Shown piece after piece: positions 1 through 8,406 of a stretch of DNA of 64,000 nucleotides. The DNA is from Streptococcus sanguinis (GTDB lineage: Bacteria; Bacillota; Bacilli; Lactobacillales; Streptococcaceae): positions 2,292,001 to 2,356,000 of the forward strand of contig NZ_LR134002.1 in the NCBI RefSeq assembly GCF_900635155.1. Reading direction: 5' to 3'. The translations under genes were made by a program, and so were the position numbers. The notes under the pieces are model-generated. The model did not search any database and was not told where the DNA came from. It worked only from the letters and a program-made list of their open reading frames with translations. Position 1 is the stretch's first letter. Each line of letters opens with the position of its first letter.

Positions 1-661
1 CTGTTTCCGCCGCACGCAGAGCGATTTCAATCGTTTCCTTATCCCGCATCTCACCGACTAGGATGACATCCGGGTCCTGACGAAGGGCACCGCGAAGGGC
101 ATTGCCGAAGCTCTGTGTATCTGCTCCCAGCTCACGCTGGTTGACCAAGCACTTATTATGCGTGTGCATGTACTCGATCGGATCTTCAATCGTGATGATG
201 TGCTCGTCCCGCAAGCTGTTCATGTAGTTGATCATGGTTGCCAGGGTCGTTGACTTTCCGCTTCCTGTTGGCCCGGTAACCAATATCAGCCCCCGGCGTT
301 TCTCAGCCAGCTTTTTGATAACTGGTGGCAATCCCAGAGATTCCATAGATGGAATATCCTTGGGAATAACCCGCAAGGCAATCCCGCAGTTGTTTTTCTG
401 CTTAAAGATATTGACCCGCAAGCGATAGCCATTGTCGACCTCGTAGGCACAGTCCACTTCACCGACTTCTAAAAGATGAGCAATCTGCTTCTCATTTAAA
501 ATATGCTTGGTGAAGCGAACCGTGTCTTCGTTGGTCAAAATTGTATTGTTGAGTTGTGTTAACCTCCCGTGCAGACGCATGGTTGGCTCAGCGCCAACCG
601 TGAAGTGGATATCTGATGCACCCGCTTCAATCGCCTGCTTAATTAACTCATCCAAATTCAT
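1..661 (-). CDS. pilT: PilT-type type IV pilus retraction ATPase (3' end cut by window edge)
   Basis: Hexameric cytoplasmic ATPase that powers pilus retraction (twitching). The first 220 codons are in the window and the frame runs open through base 1. Seen: an N-terminal GASDIHF motif (about residues 14-20), typical of PilT; Walker A GPTGSGKS at about 130-137; then the aspartate box (TIEDPIEY) and the Walker B region (DPDVILVGEMRD). The ATG at 661-659 follows the pilF stop codon after one base, so the two are cotranscribed and probably translationally coupled. No frameshift is visible. PilT rather than a second PilB is supported by the short N-terminus without a MshEN domain. The rest of the gene, and probably the remaining pil genes, lie beyond the left edge. 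Confidence 0.95.
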   Translation of the reverse strand, partial: MNLDELIKQAIEAGASDIHFTVGAEPTMRLHGRLTQLNNTILTNEDTVRFTKHILNEKQIAHLLEVGEVDCAYEVDNGYRLRVNIFKQKNNCGIALRVIPKDIPSMESLGLPPVIKKLAEKRRGLILVTGPTGSGKSTTLATMINYMNSLRDEHIITIEDPIEYMHTHNKCLVNQRELGADTQSFGNALRGALRQDPDVILVGEMRDKETIEIALRAAET

Positions 662-662
662 C

Positions 663-2345
663 CTAAACTTCCCCTTCTAGACTGAAGGCAATCTTCATTG
701 CTTCTTCAATCGTTGTAGTCCCCTGTTTTGCGATATCAATGGCCTCCTCCGCCAAGTCTCGCATACCATTTTTCTTAGCTTCTGCTCGAAGCTGTGACGT
801 TGTTCCACCATCATTAATTAGTGACTTAATCTCCCGTGTCACCGCCATGATTTCGTGGATGGCAATACGTCCATAGTATCCCGTACCGCTGCAGTAGTTG
901 CAGCCGCGTCCGCGATACAAGGTGTCTCCTTTGTGAATACCGATACCTGCATGTTCATTTGTTTCTACAGTATACTCAGTCTTACACTTAGGACAGATAC
1001 GCTTAATCAAGCGCTGTGCGATAATACCGACAGTCGCCGTTGAGACCAGATAAGGCTTGATGCCCATATCGACCAAACGGTTGACTGTACTAGCTGTGTC
1101 ATTGGTGTGGATAGTCGAGAGAACGACGTGACCAGTGATAGCGGCACGAACCGCGATACTAGCTGTCTCTTCGTCCCGAATTTCCCCCAAGAGAACGATG
1201 TCCGGGTCCTGACGCAGGATACTTCTCAAACCACTCGCAAAGGTCAGTCCAGCTTTGTTATTAACCTGAACTTGGTTGACCCCTTCCAATCGGTACTCAA
1301 CCGGATCTTCAACAGTGATGATATTTTTTCCTACATCATTGAGCTCACGGAGCGCTGTGTAGAGAGTGGTTGTCTTTCCGCTTCCCGTAGGACCAGTCAG
1401 CAAGATAATGCCTTCTGGCGCCTTAAGAATATCTTCAAAGAGCTTCTGGTTGGTTGGCGAGAATCCCAGCTCCTCTTTACTAAGGAGAGTTGCATTCCGG
1501 CTCAAAATCCGAATAACGATTTTTTCACCGAATACAGTAGGCAAGACTGAAACCCGCATATCGACTTCTTTGCCGTCGATGGTTGTCTCAATCCGTCCAT
1601 CCTGAGGAATCCGCCGCTCAGCGATGTCCAGACCACTCATGATCTTAATCCGTGTCGCAATGGCTGAGTGAGCATTGGCTTTCAACTGCATGTTTTCCAC
1701 CAAGGTTCCATCAACCCGGAAACGAACACGAACAACTTTTTCAAAGGGCTCAATATGGATATCGCTAGTCCGCGTCTTGATTGCCTGACTGATAATCGAG
1801 TCAATCAAACGTACAACCGGAGCGTTTTTGATTTCGAGATCTTCTTCGACGATCTCTTCATCCACATTAAAACCTTCGATTTCGGTCGCTGCCTGTTGGG
1901 CTTCTTCTCCTTTGGAATAGTATTGATCGATATACTTCTCAATATCATCCCGAAAAGTTACATAAGGTTCTACCGCCATCTTAGAGACGATTTTAACATC
2001 GTCTAGGGCGATATAGTTGCTTGGATCTGCCATCGCAACTACTAACTTGGGTTCTTCTCCCTCTTCTCCATCTGTGAAAGAGATCGGAATCAATCCATGA
2101 CGTTTAGCAACTTTTTCTGAAACCTTCTCGACAGCTTCCTTTTCTATCACAAACTGTGATAGATTGACATGAGGTACACGGTAATAGTAACTCATGACTT
2201 TCAGCATATCTTCTTCTGTCACATAGCCTTTGCTGATTAGATATCTCTCTAACTGCATGTTTGATTGTGGCATATCTTGAAGAATTTCTTCTTTTTGAGC
2301 TGCCGTTATCAGATTGAATTGAACCAATATAGCGATTAGTGCCAT
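663..2345 (-). CDS. pilF: PilF/PilB-type type IV pilus assembly ATPase
   Basis: GspE/PilB family ATPase that drives pilin polymerisation from the cytoplasmic face of the pilus machine. 560 residues, normal for the family. Seen: an N-terminal MshEN/T2SSE-N domain (about 1-145), the SDIHIEP motif (194-200), Walker A GPTGSGKT (318-325), Walker B IVLLGEIRD (383-391), the HTND histidine box (413-416), and an intact zinc-binding pair CPKC (451-454) and CNYC (482-485). It is the first gene of the pair with pilT. The ribosome site AGGAGA lies six bases before the ATG. The gene starts after a long untranslated region that holds TTTAAG repeats of the CiaR type. Pili of this kind in S. sanguinis mediate twitching motility; that role here is by homology. 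Confidence 0.95.
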   Translation of the reverse strand: MALIAILVQFNLITAAQKEEILQDMPQSNMQLERYLISKGYVTEEDMLKVMSYYYRVPHVNLSQFVIEKEAVEKVSEKVAKRHGLIPISFTDGEEGEEPKLVVAMADPSNYIALDDVKIVSKMAVEPYVTFRDDIEKYIDQYYSKGEEAQQAATEIEGFNVDEEIVEEDLEIKNAPVVRLIDSIISQAIKTRTSDIHIEPFEKVVRVRFRVDGTLVENMQLKANAHSAIATRIKIMSGLDIAERRIPQDGRIETTIDGKEVDMRVSVLPTVFGEKIVIRILSRNATLLSKEELGFSPTNQKLFEDILKAPEGIILLTGPTGSGKTTTLYTALRELNDVGKNIITVEDPVEYRLEGVNQVQVNNKAGLTFASGLRSILRQDPDIVLLGEIRDEETASIAVRAAITGHVVLSTIHTNDTASTVNRLVDMGIKPYLVSTATVGIIAQRLIKRICPKCKTEYTVETNEHAGIGIHKGDTLYRGRGCNYCSGTGYYGRIAIHEIMAVTREIKSLINDGGTTSQLRAEAKKNGMRDLAEEAIDIAKQGTTTIEEAMKIAFSLEGEV

Positions 2346-2680
2346 TTGTTTCTCCTGTCTGTGATTTTTTTGTAAAAATCCTTCAATTCTTTCTATGCGT
2401 TAATAGATAACAGCTTTCTTAAAAAAATCTCCCTCGCTTAAAGTTTCCTTTAAGGTTTCTTTAAGCTTTTTAAGTTAGGCTAGTACATGGAAAATTTACC
2501 AATAGAACCAAACTTAATGTTTTAAGTTAGATGCTTTGAGCAGTATCTCCATCTGATAAACCTAGTAACAGTCCTTAAAACAATCCTAGGATTGATAAGG
2601 GGCGTTCTAATTTTGTCAAAAGGGGCGCAAAAAAGCAGATGCCAAAAACATTTGTTCTTGCGTTCTTAAATACTATACAA
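2346..2680. other. Gene-free region upstream of pilF
   Basis: No convincing gene on either strand. It holds the pilF ribosome site, a cluster of TTTAAG/CTTAAA hexamers at 2418-2474, a perfect 14-bp palindrome CAATCCTAGGATTG at 2581-2594, and two copies of AGGGGCG about 30 bp apart (near 2598 and 2621). I could not place a pilF promoter with confidence. Confidence 0.6.
2449..2474 (+). promoter_or_regulatory. CiaR-type direct repeat (TTTAAG-N5-TTTAAG)
   Basis: TTTAAG at 2449-2454 and 2460-2465 are separated by exactly five bases, the spacing of the streptococcal CiaR response-regulator site. A third TTTAAG follows at 2469-2474, and two CTTAAA copies lie just upstream (near 2418 and 2437). The orientation points away from pilF, as expected for a CiaR-activated small RNA on the plus strand, but the -10 region after it is poor (TAGGCT or TAGTAC). 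It could alternatively affect pilF transcription. Confidence 0.5.
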
Positions 2681-2815
2681 AGCAAGTTCTCTTGCAAAAA
2701 TTTCTCATGCTTTTAGATGCAGGTTAAACCGTGTGTGTGTGAAGTTGGTTTAACCCGAATCATCAAGCAGCCAGTGCCATAAGATAAGAATTCTTGTCTT
2801 ATGGCTTTTCTTTTT
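2652..2815 (+). ncRNA. Candidate structured small RNA with its own promoter and terminator
   Basis: A promoter-like pair TTGTTC ... TATACA (about 2652-2679, spacer 16) is followed by three successive hairpins. The first is GCAAG-ttct-CTTGC. The second has nine-base arms GGTTAAACC/GGTTTAACC around 2722-2755. The last is a near-perfect 30-bp palindrome at 2776-2805, directly followed by TTTTCTTTTT (2806-2815), a strong intrinsic terminator. The predicted transcript is roughly 130 nt and has no ribosome site or credible reading frame. No RNA family was recognised. The palindrome could instead act only as a bidirectional terminator. Confidence 0.4.
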
Positions 2816-3024
2816 ACCGATATGCATATTTTGGTAGGAAATGCTAGGAACAAAAGCTTTATTTGCTTTAAAAAACATTTACCTATCACAGTATATGACA
2901 TAATTGACATCTTGTCAACAGGTTTGCCTCGAAAAAAATGATTACATTTAAAAAAATGTTTAATTTTGATAAAACCTTGTTATATCAAGCTTTTTGACAC
3001 TTTTTTAAAGCGTTTTTTTACTTC

Positions 3025-3193
3025 GAGGATAAAAAAAAGCAAATTTTTTTGAGGAAATTTCCCCTTTACTGCTTCTTTTTCAACCTTCAGATGGACAGTG
3101 TGACAGCATCTGTCCTTTTCTGATCGGTAGTCGATATGCTTAGGAAAGGCGCTTCAGGACAAGGCTTAGCAAGCTTTGCCTGTTTCTTCCTAC
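3025..3193 (-). ncRNA. Candidate non-coding RNA of about 165 nt
   Basis: Reading the minus strand, a consensus promoter TTGACA (3227-3222), 17-bp spacer, TATACT (3204-3199) predicts a start near 3192. The next about 165 bases have no ribosome site or usable open frame, but several complementary segments: UAGGAA with UUUCCUA, GGACAG with CUGUCC, and CAGAUG with CAUCUG. They end in a GGGGAAATTTCCTC hairpin, flanked by AAGCA/TGCTT, and a run of eight T (about 3033-3026). The size would suit 6S RNA or another structured regulator, but I do not recognise the family. Confidence 0.45.
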
Positions 3194-3198
3194 CCAAT

Positions 3199-3227
3199 AG
3201 TATATGCTAAAGAAAAAGCATTGTCAA
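3199..3227 (-). promoter_or_regulatory. Consensus sigma-70 promoter of the candidate RNA
   Basis: TTGACA, 17 bases, TATACT on the minus strand. It is one of the best promoter matches in the window, and no gene start follows within the next 150 bases. Confidence 0.65.
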
Positions 3228-3409
3228 TGTATTTGCATGGATTTTAAACTAAAACCTATCTAAAAATGCACATTGTGCGCGGCTTGTCTATTTTTTCTTG
3301 AAATCCCACAAAAACAAAAAAGCTAGAATTTTCAGACAGGGAAAAAGACACATTAAATAAGAAGAAAATCATAAAATTAGAAGTACTTAAAAGATGGCAA
3401 TCAGACTAT

Positions 3410-3439
3410 AAAACAAAAAACAGCCCGATTATCGGACTG
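3410..3439 (-). terminator. Intrinsic terminator of the CDF exporter gene
   Basis: Minus-strand hairpin CAGTCCGAT/ATCGGGCTG followed by TTTTTTG, 26 bases after the stop codon at 3465. Confidence 0.85.
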
Positions 3440-3464
3440 CAGAGATATTTTTACAGTAGTACTA

Positions 3465-4352
3465 TTAAGTATGAGGTTTTAAATCGCCCTCTCCACCTAT
3501 ACACCACTCTTCATGCTCTTCCAAGCTGCTATCCGTCTGGATGGTGATTTTGGTAATACCATAGGCTTGCAATTCTTGACGCAGGGTGGCTTGAGTCTCG
3601 GCCAGCAGGTCTGGATTTTCAAGACAGATATGGATCATAGCAAATTTTTCCAAACCGTCTGTGGTCCAGACATTGAGCTGAGTAATAGCCTGAACGTTTT
3701 CAACCGCTAGAATTTCCTGATAAAGCTGGCTCAGATCAATATCGCTAGGGATATGATCCAGAAAAATCTTGATATTTTCCCAGAACTTAGGCAAGGCCTT
3801 GCTGAGGATGAAGCCTGCAATGAGTAGGGAGAGCAGCGGATCTAGAAAATACCAGTCGGTAAAGCGCAACACGATAGATACCAGAATAACAGCCACCCAG
3901 CCCAGAATGTCCTCTAAGAAATGGAGACTGAGAATGGACTCATTATGACTGTGTCCATGTCCGTGACCGACAACCTTGCTGGCTGCTAGATTGACTATAA
4001 TGGCAAAGATACCCAGCACCAGCATGCCGTCATAATTAACCTTTTCAGGCGCAAAGACCTTGGGTACATTTTCGATAATCACCAAGGTCGAGCCGACCAG
4101 CAAGATGACCGAGGTCAGCAAGGCTCCCAAAAGGCTGTAGCGCTTATAGCCCAGAGTGTATTTCTTGTCTTCTTTTTTATTAGAAATTTTTTCAAAAAGG
4201 GTGGAAAGTCCGATGGCCATCGCATCTCCTGTATCGTGCACAGCATCGGCTAGTACAGCGCTGGAATTGAACATGAAGCCAAAAATAAACTCGAGAAGGG
4301 CAAAGGAAAAGTTTAACAGAAAGGCAATAGTCATATTTTTACTAGATTTCAC
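3465..4352 (-). CDS. czcD: Cation diffusion facilitator exporter, CzcD type (probably zinc)
   Basis: Membrane exporter that moves a divalent cation out of the cell by proton antiport. 295 residues. Seen: about six hydrophobic segments, a DAVHDTGD metal-site motif in an early helix (about 36-43), a His-rich loop GHGHGHSH (about 129-136), the second metal site HFLEDILGW just after it, and a C-terminal cytoplasmic domain. The HxxxD/DxxxD-type pattern and His loop favour zinc over manganese. It is transcribed divergently from a TetR regulator across a palindromic operator, the arrangement of pneumococcal czcD and its zinc-responsive activator SczA. Substrate is inferred from that context. Confidence 0.85.
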   Translation of the reverse strand: MKSSKNMTIAFLLNFSFALLEFIFGFMFNSSAVLADAVHDTGDAMAIGLSTLFEKISNKKEDKKYTLGYKRYSLLGALLTSVILLVGSTLVIIENVPKVFAPEKVNYDGMLVLGIFAIIVNLAASKVVGHGHGHSHNESILSLHFLEDILGWVAVILVSIVLRFTDWYFLDPLLSLLIAGFILSKALPKFWENIKIFLDHIPSDIDLSQLYQEILAVENVQAITQLNVWTTDGLEKFAMIHICLENPDLLAETQATLRQELQAYGITKITIQTDSSLEEHEEWCIGGEGDLKPHT

Positions 4353-4397
4353 GGCAGCCTCCTTTCAGTTTGGCTAAATTTATAGTATAATGTAATC

Positions 4398-4422
4398 AAA
4401 ACGGAACACCTTGTTCAGTTTT
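4398..4422. promoter_or_regulatory. Palindromic operator in the CDF/TetR divergent promoter
   Basis: Inverted repeat with 11-base arms AAAACGGAACA / TGTTCAGTTTT (one mismatch) around a three-base centre. It covers the region where the minus-strand exporter promoter (TATACT at 4389-4384) would need a -35, which is poor, consistent with activator control. A further half site TGTTCCG lies at 4509-4515, close to the regulator start. The plus-strand TATAAT for the regulator is at 4386-4391. Confidence 0.7.
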
Positions 4423-4521
4423 CTTCATCTTTATTATCCCTTATTCTCAGAAAGGAAACAAGAAGCAATTGAGTGGCTTTGTCTGTTATTGAACAATCCT
4501 GCTCTTTTGTTCCGAAACGCT

Positions 4522-5043
4522 ATGGACAGACGAGTCAAGAAATCACGCGCAGCTATTTACCAAGCTTTTATCAGCCTGCTGCATCAAAAAAGTTATGAAA
4601 GCATTACAGTGCAAGAAATCATCGACCTGGCAGACGTTGGCCGGTCGACTTTTTATGCCCATTTCGATACCAAGGAAGCTCTACTAGAGGAGGTTTGCCA
4701 AGACCTCTTTCAGCATACCTTTCTTGAACGCGACGACGGCAAGGACCTCTTTGAAGCAACCGCCCATATTTTCAAGCATTTCCAAAAGAATCAGGACAAG
4801 ATTGCAACCTTGCTGCTTTCGAAAAATATCTATTTCACCAATCGCTTAAAGATTGAGCTGGAAAATTATCTCTTTCCGATGATTCAGGAGCAGCTCTTGC
4901 AGAAAAAATCTCAGCTGCCAGAGCCCTTTCTGAGAAATTACGTGACCTCTACCTTTGTGGAGACGGTCAGCTGGTGGCTCCAGCAGAAGAAAACATTGCC
5001 AGAAACAGTTATCAGCCAGTATTTTCTGGATTTGATGGACTGA
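4522..5043 (+). CDS. sczA: TetR-family regulator, SczA-like
   Basis: 173-residue transcription factor. The N-terminal helix-turn-helix spans about residues 8-52 and contains a TVQEIIDLADVGRSTFYAHF-type recognition region. The rest is the helical ligand-binding half, without a recognised ligand motif. The frame is open back to a TTG at 4411, but that start lies inside the operator. The ATG at 4522 puts the usual short lead before the helix-turn-helix, although no clear ribosome site precedes it. The divergent CDF exporter is the likely target, by analogy with pneumococcal SczA, a TetR protein that activates czcD under zinc stress. Confidence 0.75.
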   Translation: MDRRVKKSRAAIYQAFISLLHQKSYESITVQEIIDLADVGRSTFYAHFDTKEALLEEVCQDLFQHTFLERDDGKDLFEATAHIFKHFQKNQDKIATLLLSKNIYFTNRLKIELENYLFPMIQEQLLQKKSQLPEPFLRNYVTSTFVETVSWWLQQKKTLPETVISQYFLDLMD

Positions 5044-5085
5044 TTTTATTTTGATATTTATTTATATAGGAGGAAACTTAACTTT

Positions 5086-6252
5086 ATGAAAAAGCAACAT
5101 TCGAAATTTTTGCTCCCAGGTATTCTGATGGTGGGGGTTGTCCTACGGGCGCCTTTTGCAGTACTGCCTGTTGTGCTAGGCGATATTGCTAAGGGACTGC
5201 AAGTTCCCGTCAACTCACTGGGACTGCTGACTAGCCTACCCTTGATCATGTTTGCACTCTGCTCAGCCTTTTCCCCACGCCTGGCTCAAAAGGTCGGCCT
5301 GGAAAAGCTCTTCACCATAGCCATGATTGTGCTTACTCTGGGCTCTTTTATTCGTATCTTTAACCTGCCTCTACTCTATGCAGGTACAATCATGCTAGGG
5401 GCTGCTATCGCCGTCTTAAATGTGCTCCTGCCTAATGTCATTCAGGCCAATCAGCCAGAGAAAATTGGATTTTTAACCACGCTTTATATCACTTCTATGG
5501 GACTGGCCATCTCAATCATGTCTCCCTTGGCTGCGCCTATTGTCCGCTTAGCTGGCTGGAAAGGACTGATTCTCGTCCTGACCTTTATCTGCTTACTGGC
5601 CTGCTTAATCTGGCTGCCTAACAGCCGGCACAATCACAAACTGACTAGTAAAAACCGCGAGCAGCAAATGGGCTCCCTGCTAAAAAATCCTAGAGTATGG
5701 GCTCTGATTGTTTTTGGCGGCCTGCAGTCTTTACTCTTTTATACGGCTATCACTTGGCTGCCGACTCTTGGGCAGTTGGCTGGACTTTCCAATGATGCTA
5801 CTGGATTCTTGGCCTCTATCTTTTCCTTTATCAGTCTTCCTCTGGCTATGACGATACCTAGTCTGACAACGCGTTTATCCGCTAAAAAACGCTTAGGAAT
5901 GATTGCTCTCTTCTCTGTAACTGGTATGGTTGGTCTGAGTATGCTGCTGGTCAAGACAGATTCCTTTGTCTACTGGCTCATTCTCAATCTGCTAATCGGC
6001 ATGTCTGTCAGCGCCCTCTTCCCCTACCTCATGGTTACTTTCTCGCTGAAAACCAGTACTCCTGAACAAACCGCTCAGCTATCTGGCTTAGCCCAGACTG
6101 GTGGTTATATTCTGGCCGCCTTTGGACCTAGCCTCTTTGGATACAGCTTTGATTTATTCCATTCCTGGACTCCAGCCATCTTCATTCTCATTGGCTTGGC
6201 TGCCATTGTGACGCTAACTCTCTTTTACATTGAGAAGTTTGACAAGATCTAA
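5086..6252 (+). CDS. MFS transporter, CynX/NimT type
   Basis: 388-residue inner-membrane transporter of the major facilitator superfamily with about 12 hydrophobic segments. The N-terminal LRAPFAVLPVVLGDI region and overall length fit the CynX/NimT (cyanate / 2-nitroimidazole) branch. The substrate cannot be told from sequence. A strong ribosome site AGGAGG lies 12 bases before the ATG. It starts 42 bases after the TetR gene and may be cotranscribed with it. A bidirectional terminator follows. Confidence 0.85.
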   Translation: MKKQHSKFLLPGILMVGVVLRAPFAVLPVVLGDIAKGLQVPVNSLGLLTSLPLIMFALCSAFSPRLAQKVGLEKLFTIAMIVLTLGSFIRIFNLPLLYAGTIMLGAAIAVLNVLLPNVIQANQPEKIGFLTTLYITSMGLAISIMSPLAAPIVRLAGWKGLILVLTFICLLACLIWLPNSRHNHKLTSKNREQQMGSLLKNPRVWALIVFGGLQSLLFYTAITWLPTLGQLAGLSNDATGFLASIFSFISLPLAMTIPSLTTRLSAKKRLGMIALFSVTGMVGLSMLLVKTDSFVYWLILNLLIGMSVSALFPYLMVTFSLKTSTPEQTAQLSGLAQTGGYILAAFGPSLFGYSFDLFHSWTPAIFILIGLAAIVTLTLFYIEKFDKI

Positions 6253-6260
6253 TATAGACG

Positions 6261-6290
6261 AAAAAACGCTTAGAAATCCTAAGCGTTTTT
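6261..6290. terminator. Bidirectional terminator between convergent genes
   Basis: Hairpin AACGCTTAG-aaat-CCTAAGCGTT with A-run on the left and T-run on the right. It serves the plus-strand MFS gene and overlaps the stop codon of the minus-strand S41 gene. Confidence 0.9.
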
Positions 6291-7541
6291 GCAATAGTTG
6301 AGACACTCTTCTAGATCCACATCCCGTTCTAGGTGCTCTGGTGTCCAAGGAATCAGGATATCCGGTTCAACTCCCTTATCATTCATGCCCTTTCCTTGAT
6401 CAATCCTAGTGTCACGTGAAGTGGGAAACAGGAGCTCATAGTCACCAAAATCCTTCACGCAGCAATTGGAATAATCTAAAATTCCCATAGTCGGACGCCC
6501 TAGGACCGTAACCTTGGGCATCTTTTTCATGGTATCAACAAAATTATCACCTGAAGACCCGCAGGTAACATCTGCTAGTACAAAGACTTTTTCAGGTCGA
6601 GCTAGACCTAGAACATCTGGTAGAAAGTTCTGATTGCTGTCTTCATTGCCATAAAGGACATACCCTTTCCCCCGATTTTCTTCTAGCTCTTTTAGAAATT
6701 CTTTGAGAATCTGGTGAGTTTCTGCTGACAAGTTTGGATCTTCTAGGATATTTTGCATCAGTTGCTGACGCAAATCAACATTTCTATCCGTATAGAGAAT
6801 CTCCATCCCATCATCGCTTGGCAAATCTAAGTCACTGAAGGTCTTTCCCTGAGGGAGAGTATATTTGAAAAGTGGATAATAAAGCGAGTCCGTCCCGCCA
6901 TAATTGACTCGAACATCAATGATTAAATACTTGGCCTGCTCAATAGCTGCTTGACTGTCTGCATATAGCTGAGTGATGGCTGCCTCATCCGTAAAATCCT
7001 CTAACTTAAGATAGACGATGTCCTCAGAAAGGCTGCGCCATTCAATCTGCGACGGCTTCTTTGGGTGGGCGATTGGCTGAACATGCAGTTGCTCTTCCTC
7101 GCCATTGCGTACTACCGTAACTTCTCCGGCATGCTCCACAAAGTAAGCCCACTCCTTGTGCTGTCGCTCTGGTGTGGAACTGACAAAATAATCCTTGTGT
7201 TCTTGATAGACCTGAGGCAAGGCTTTCCCATCCAAGGCTAGAATCTGGTCGCCACGTTTCAGCCCCGTGTCATTATTTGCCTGCAGGACGTAGAGGCAGT
7301 CTTGATAGTATCTCACTTTAAAGCCGGGCAGTTGCGTTTCCTTAAGCCCAAAACAAACATGAGACAAAATCCCAAAACTGGCTATATAAAAATGCATCTG
7401 GTAGAGAAAATCCTCTTGGCTCATCTGGTCTGTGATACGCGCTCGATATTCTTCGGGATTTGCACCCGTGATGTCTTTCTTTGTAGAGGAATCCTCTCGC
7501 ATAATTTCTACGACTTGGTCAAAAATCTCTGTTTTCTTCAT
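6279..7541 (-). CDS. Peptidase S41-like protein (C-terminal processing protease fold)
   Basis: 420 residues with a tail-specific-protease core in the C-terminal half. Seen: a PDZ-like segment around GLKRGDQILALDGK (about 93-106); IIDVRVNYGG, the strand leading to the active-site region (about 207-216); VFVLADVTCGSSGDNF, where the serine in CGSSGD is the likely nucleophile (about 325-340); and GMNDKGVEPDI near the end, the usual S41 tail motif. No signal peptide is seen, so it is predicted cytoplasmic, unlike CtpA. It starts three bases after the AAG glycosylase stop codon, with the ribosome site AAGGAG inside that gene's end, so the two form an operon. Substrate unknown. Confidence 0.8.
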   Translation of the reverse strand: MKKTEIFDQVVEIMREDSSTKKDITGANPEEYRARITDQMSQEDFLYQMHFYIASFGILSHVCFGLKETQLPGFKVRYYQDCLYVLQANNDTGLKRGDQILALDGKALPQVYQEHKDYFVSSTPERQHKEWAYFVEHAGEVTVVRNGEEEQLHVQPIAHPKKPSQIEWRSLSEDIVYLKLEDFTDEAAITQLYADSQAAIEQAKYLIIDVRVNYGGTDSLYYPLFKYTLPQGKTFSDLDLPSDDGMEILYTDRNVDLRQQLMQNILEDPNLSAETHQILKEFLKELEENRGKGYVLYGNEDSNQNFLPDVLGLARPEKVFVLADVTCGSSGDNFVDTMKKMPKVTVLGRPTMGILDYSNCCVKDFGDYELLFPTSRDTRIDQGKGMNDKGVEPDILIPWTPEHLERDVDLEECLNYCKNA

Positions 7542-7544
7542 CCT

Positions 7545-8126
7545 TTACTCCTTCTTCCAGGTGTCCTCATCATCCAGCAGGCCTCGCTTGGGCATTTTCG
7601 AGACATGACGATTGCCGGCCACATAAAAGCCCAAGCGCTCCTCCCGCCAGGCATCTGTGCAGGTCACGCCAATCCGCGGACGGCTAGCAATCTGATTCGG
7701 AGTCAGGTCATAGGCTAATTGCAGACTGGAGGTCGCTAAACTTTGTCCATCAAAACGCTTATCAATCCCAGCGTACTTGGTTAGCTTACCAGGACCATTA
7801 GCTAAAAGACGGCCATCCGGCAGCTCCAAGGCTCGAATCAGTACGGCTTCGGCCACATTTTCAGCCTTGGTCACCAGATTCAGCATCTGATGACCATGAA
7901 TCTGATAGACATACCAGTGACCAGCTGGCAGATACATGGATTCATTCTTAGGGGAGCGGCGCCCTCTAGCTGAATGACAGGCGCTGTCCTGACTTCCTAG
8001 ATAGGCTTCTGTTTCGACAATCCGGCCTAACTTCTGGCCATTTAGAATCAGCTGCATACCTAGCAAAGCTCGCGCTGCTGCAACTGTGTCTGTCTCGATT
8101 AGTTTCTGAAAATTTCTTGATAACAT
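7545..8126 (-). CDS. 3-methyladenine DNA glycosylase, AAG/MPG family
   Basis: Base-excision repair enzyme that removes alkylated purines. About 193 residues from the ATG at 8126. Seen: the RIVETEAYLG catalytic-glutamate motif, SACHSARGRRSPKNESM, GHWYVYQIHG, VLIRALELP and LANGPGKLTKYAGI, all signatures of the AAG fold. The frame is open to an ATG at 8153 (nine residues longer), but the conserved N-terminus starts at LSRNFQKL. A TATAAT lies only six bases upstream of the 8126 ATG, so the message may be nearly leaderless; the start is uncertain by nine codons. First gene of a two-gene operon with the S41 protein. Confidence 0.9.
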   Translation of the reverse strand: MLSRNFQKLIETDTVAAARALLGMQLILNGQKLGRIVETEAYLGSQDSACHSARGRRSPKNESMYLPAGHWYVYQIHGHQMLNLVTKAENVAEAVLIRALELPDGRLLANGPGKLTKYAGIDKRFDGQSLATSSLQLAYDLTPNQIASRPRIGVTCTDAWREERLGFYVAGNRHVSKMPKRGLLDDEDTWKKE

Positions 8127-8406
8127 AGGTTGATTATAGCATGATTTCTCCATTTACAGAGGAAAAGAAATGTTGCAAAAATGTTATTTTTCTCCTTCTC
8201 ATAGACTGGTTATTTGTTACAAAACAATTACAACGCAAATAGCCCAGAAAGTTCGAAAAGCCTTTTAAAATCTGTATGTTTTCTATTTATCTTACATATA
8301 TTCTGTAACATTTTTATTAACGCAGTATGTTATTTGTGTATCAATCCGGTTTTTCATTGCTTCAAATGAAATATTTGTTTAATATTATACTAGAAGGAGG
8401 GGTAAG

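Noticed and set aside
2713..2910. 65-codon minus-strand open frame
   Set aside because: No ribosome site, composition unlike a protein, and it crosses the hairpins of the candidate small RNA.
4411..4521. N-terminal extension of the TetR regulator from a TTG
   Set aside because: The start would lie inside the palindromic operator and the extension has no TetR similarity; the ATG at 4522 is preferred.
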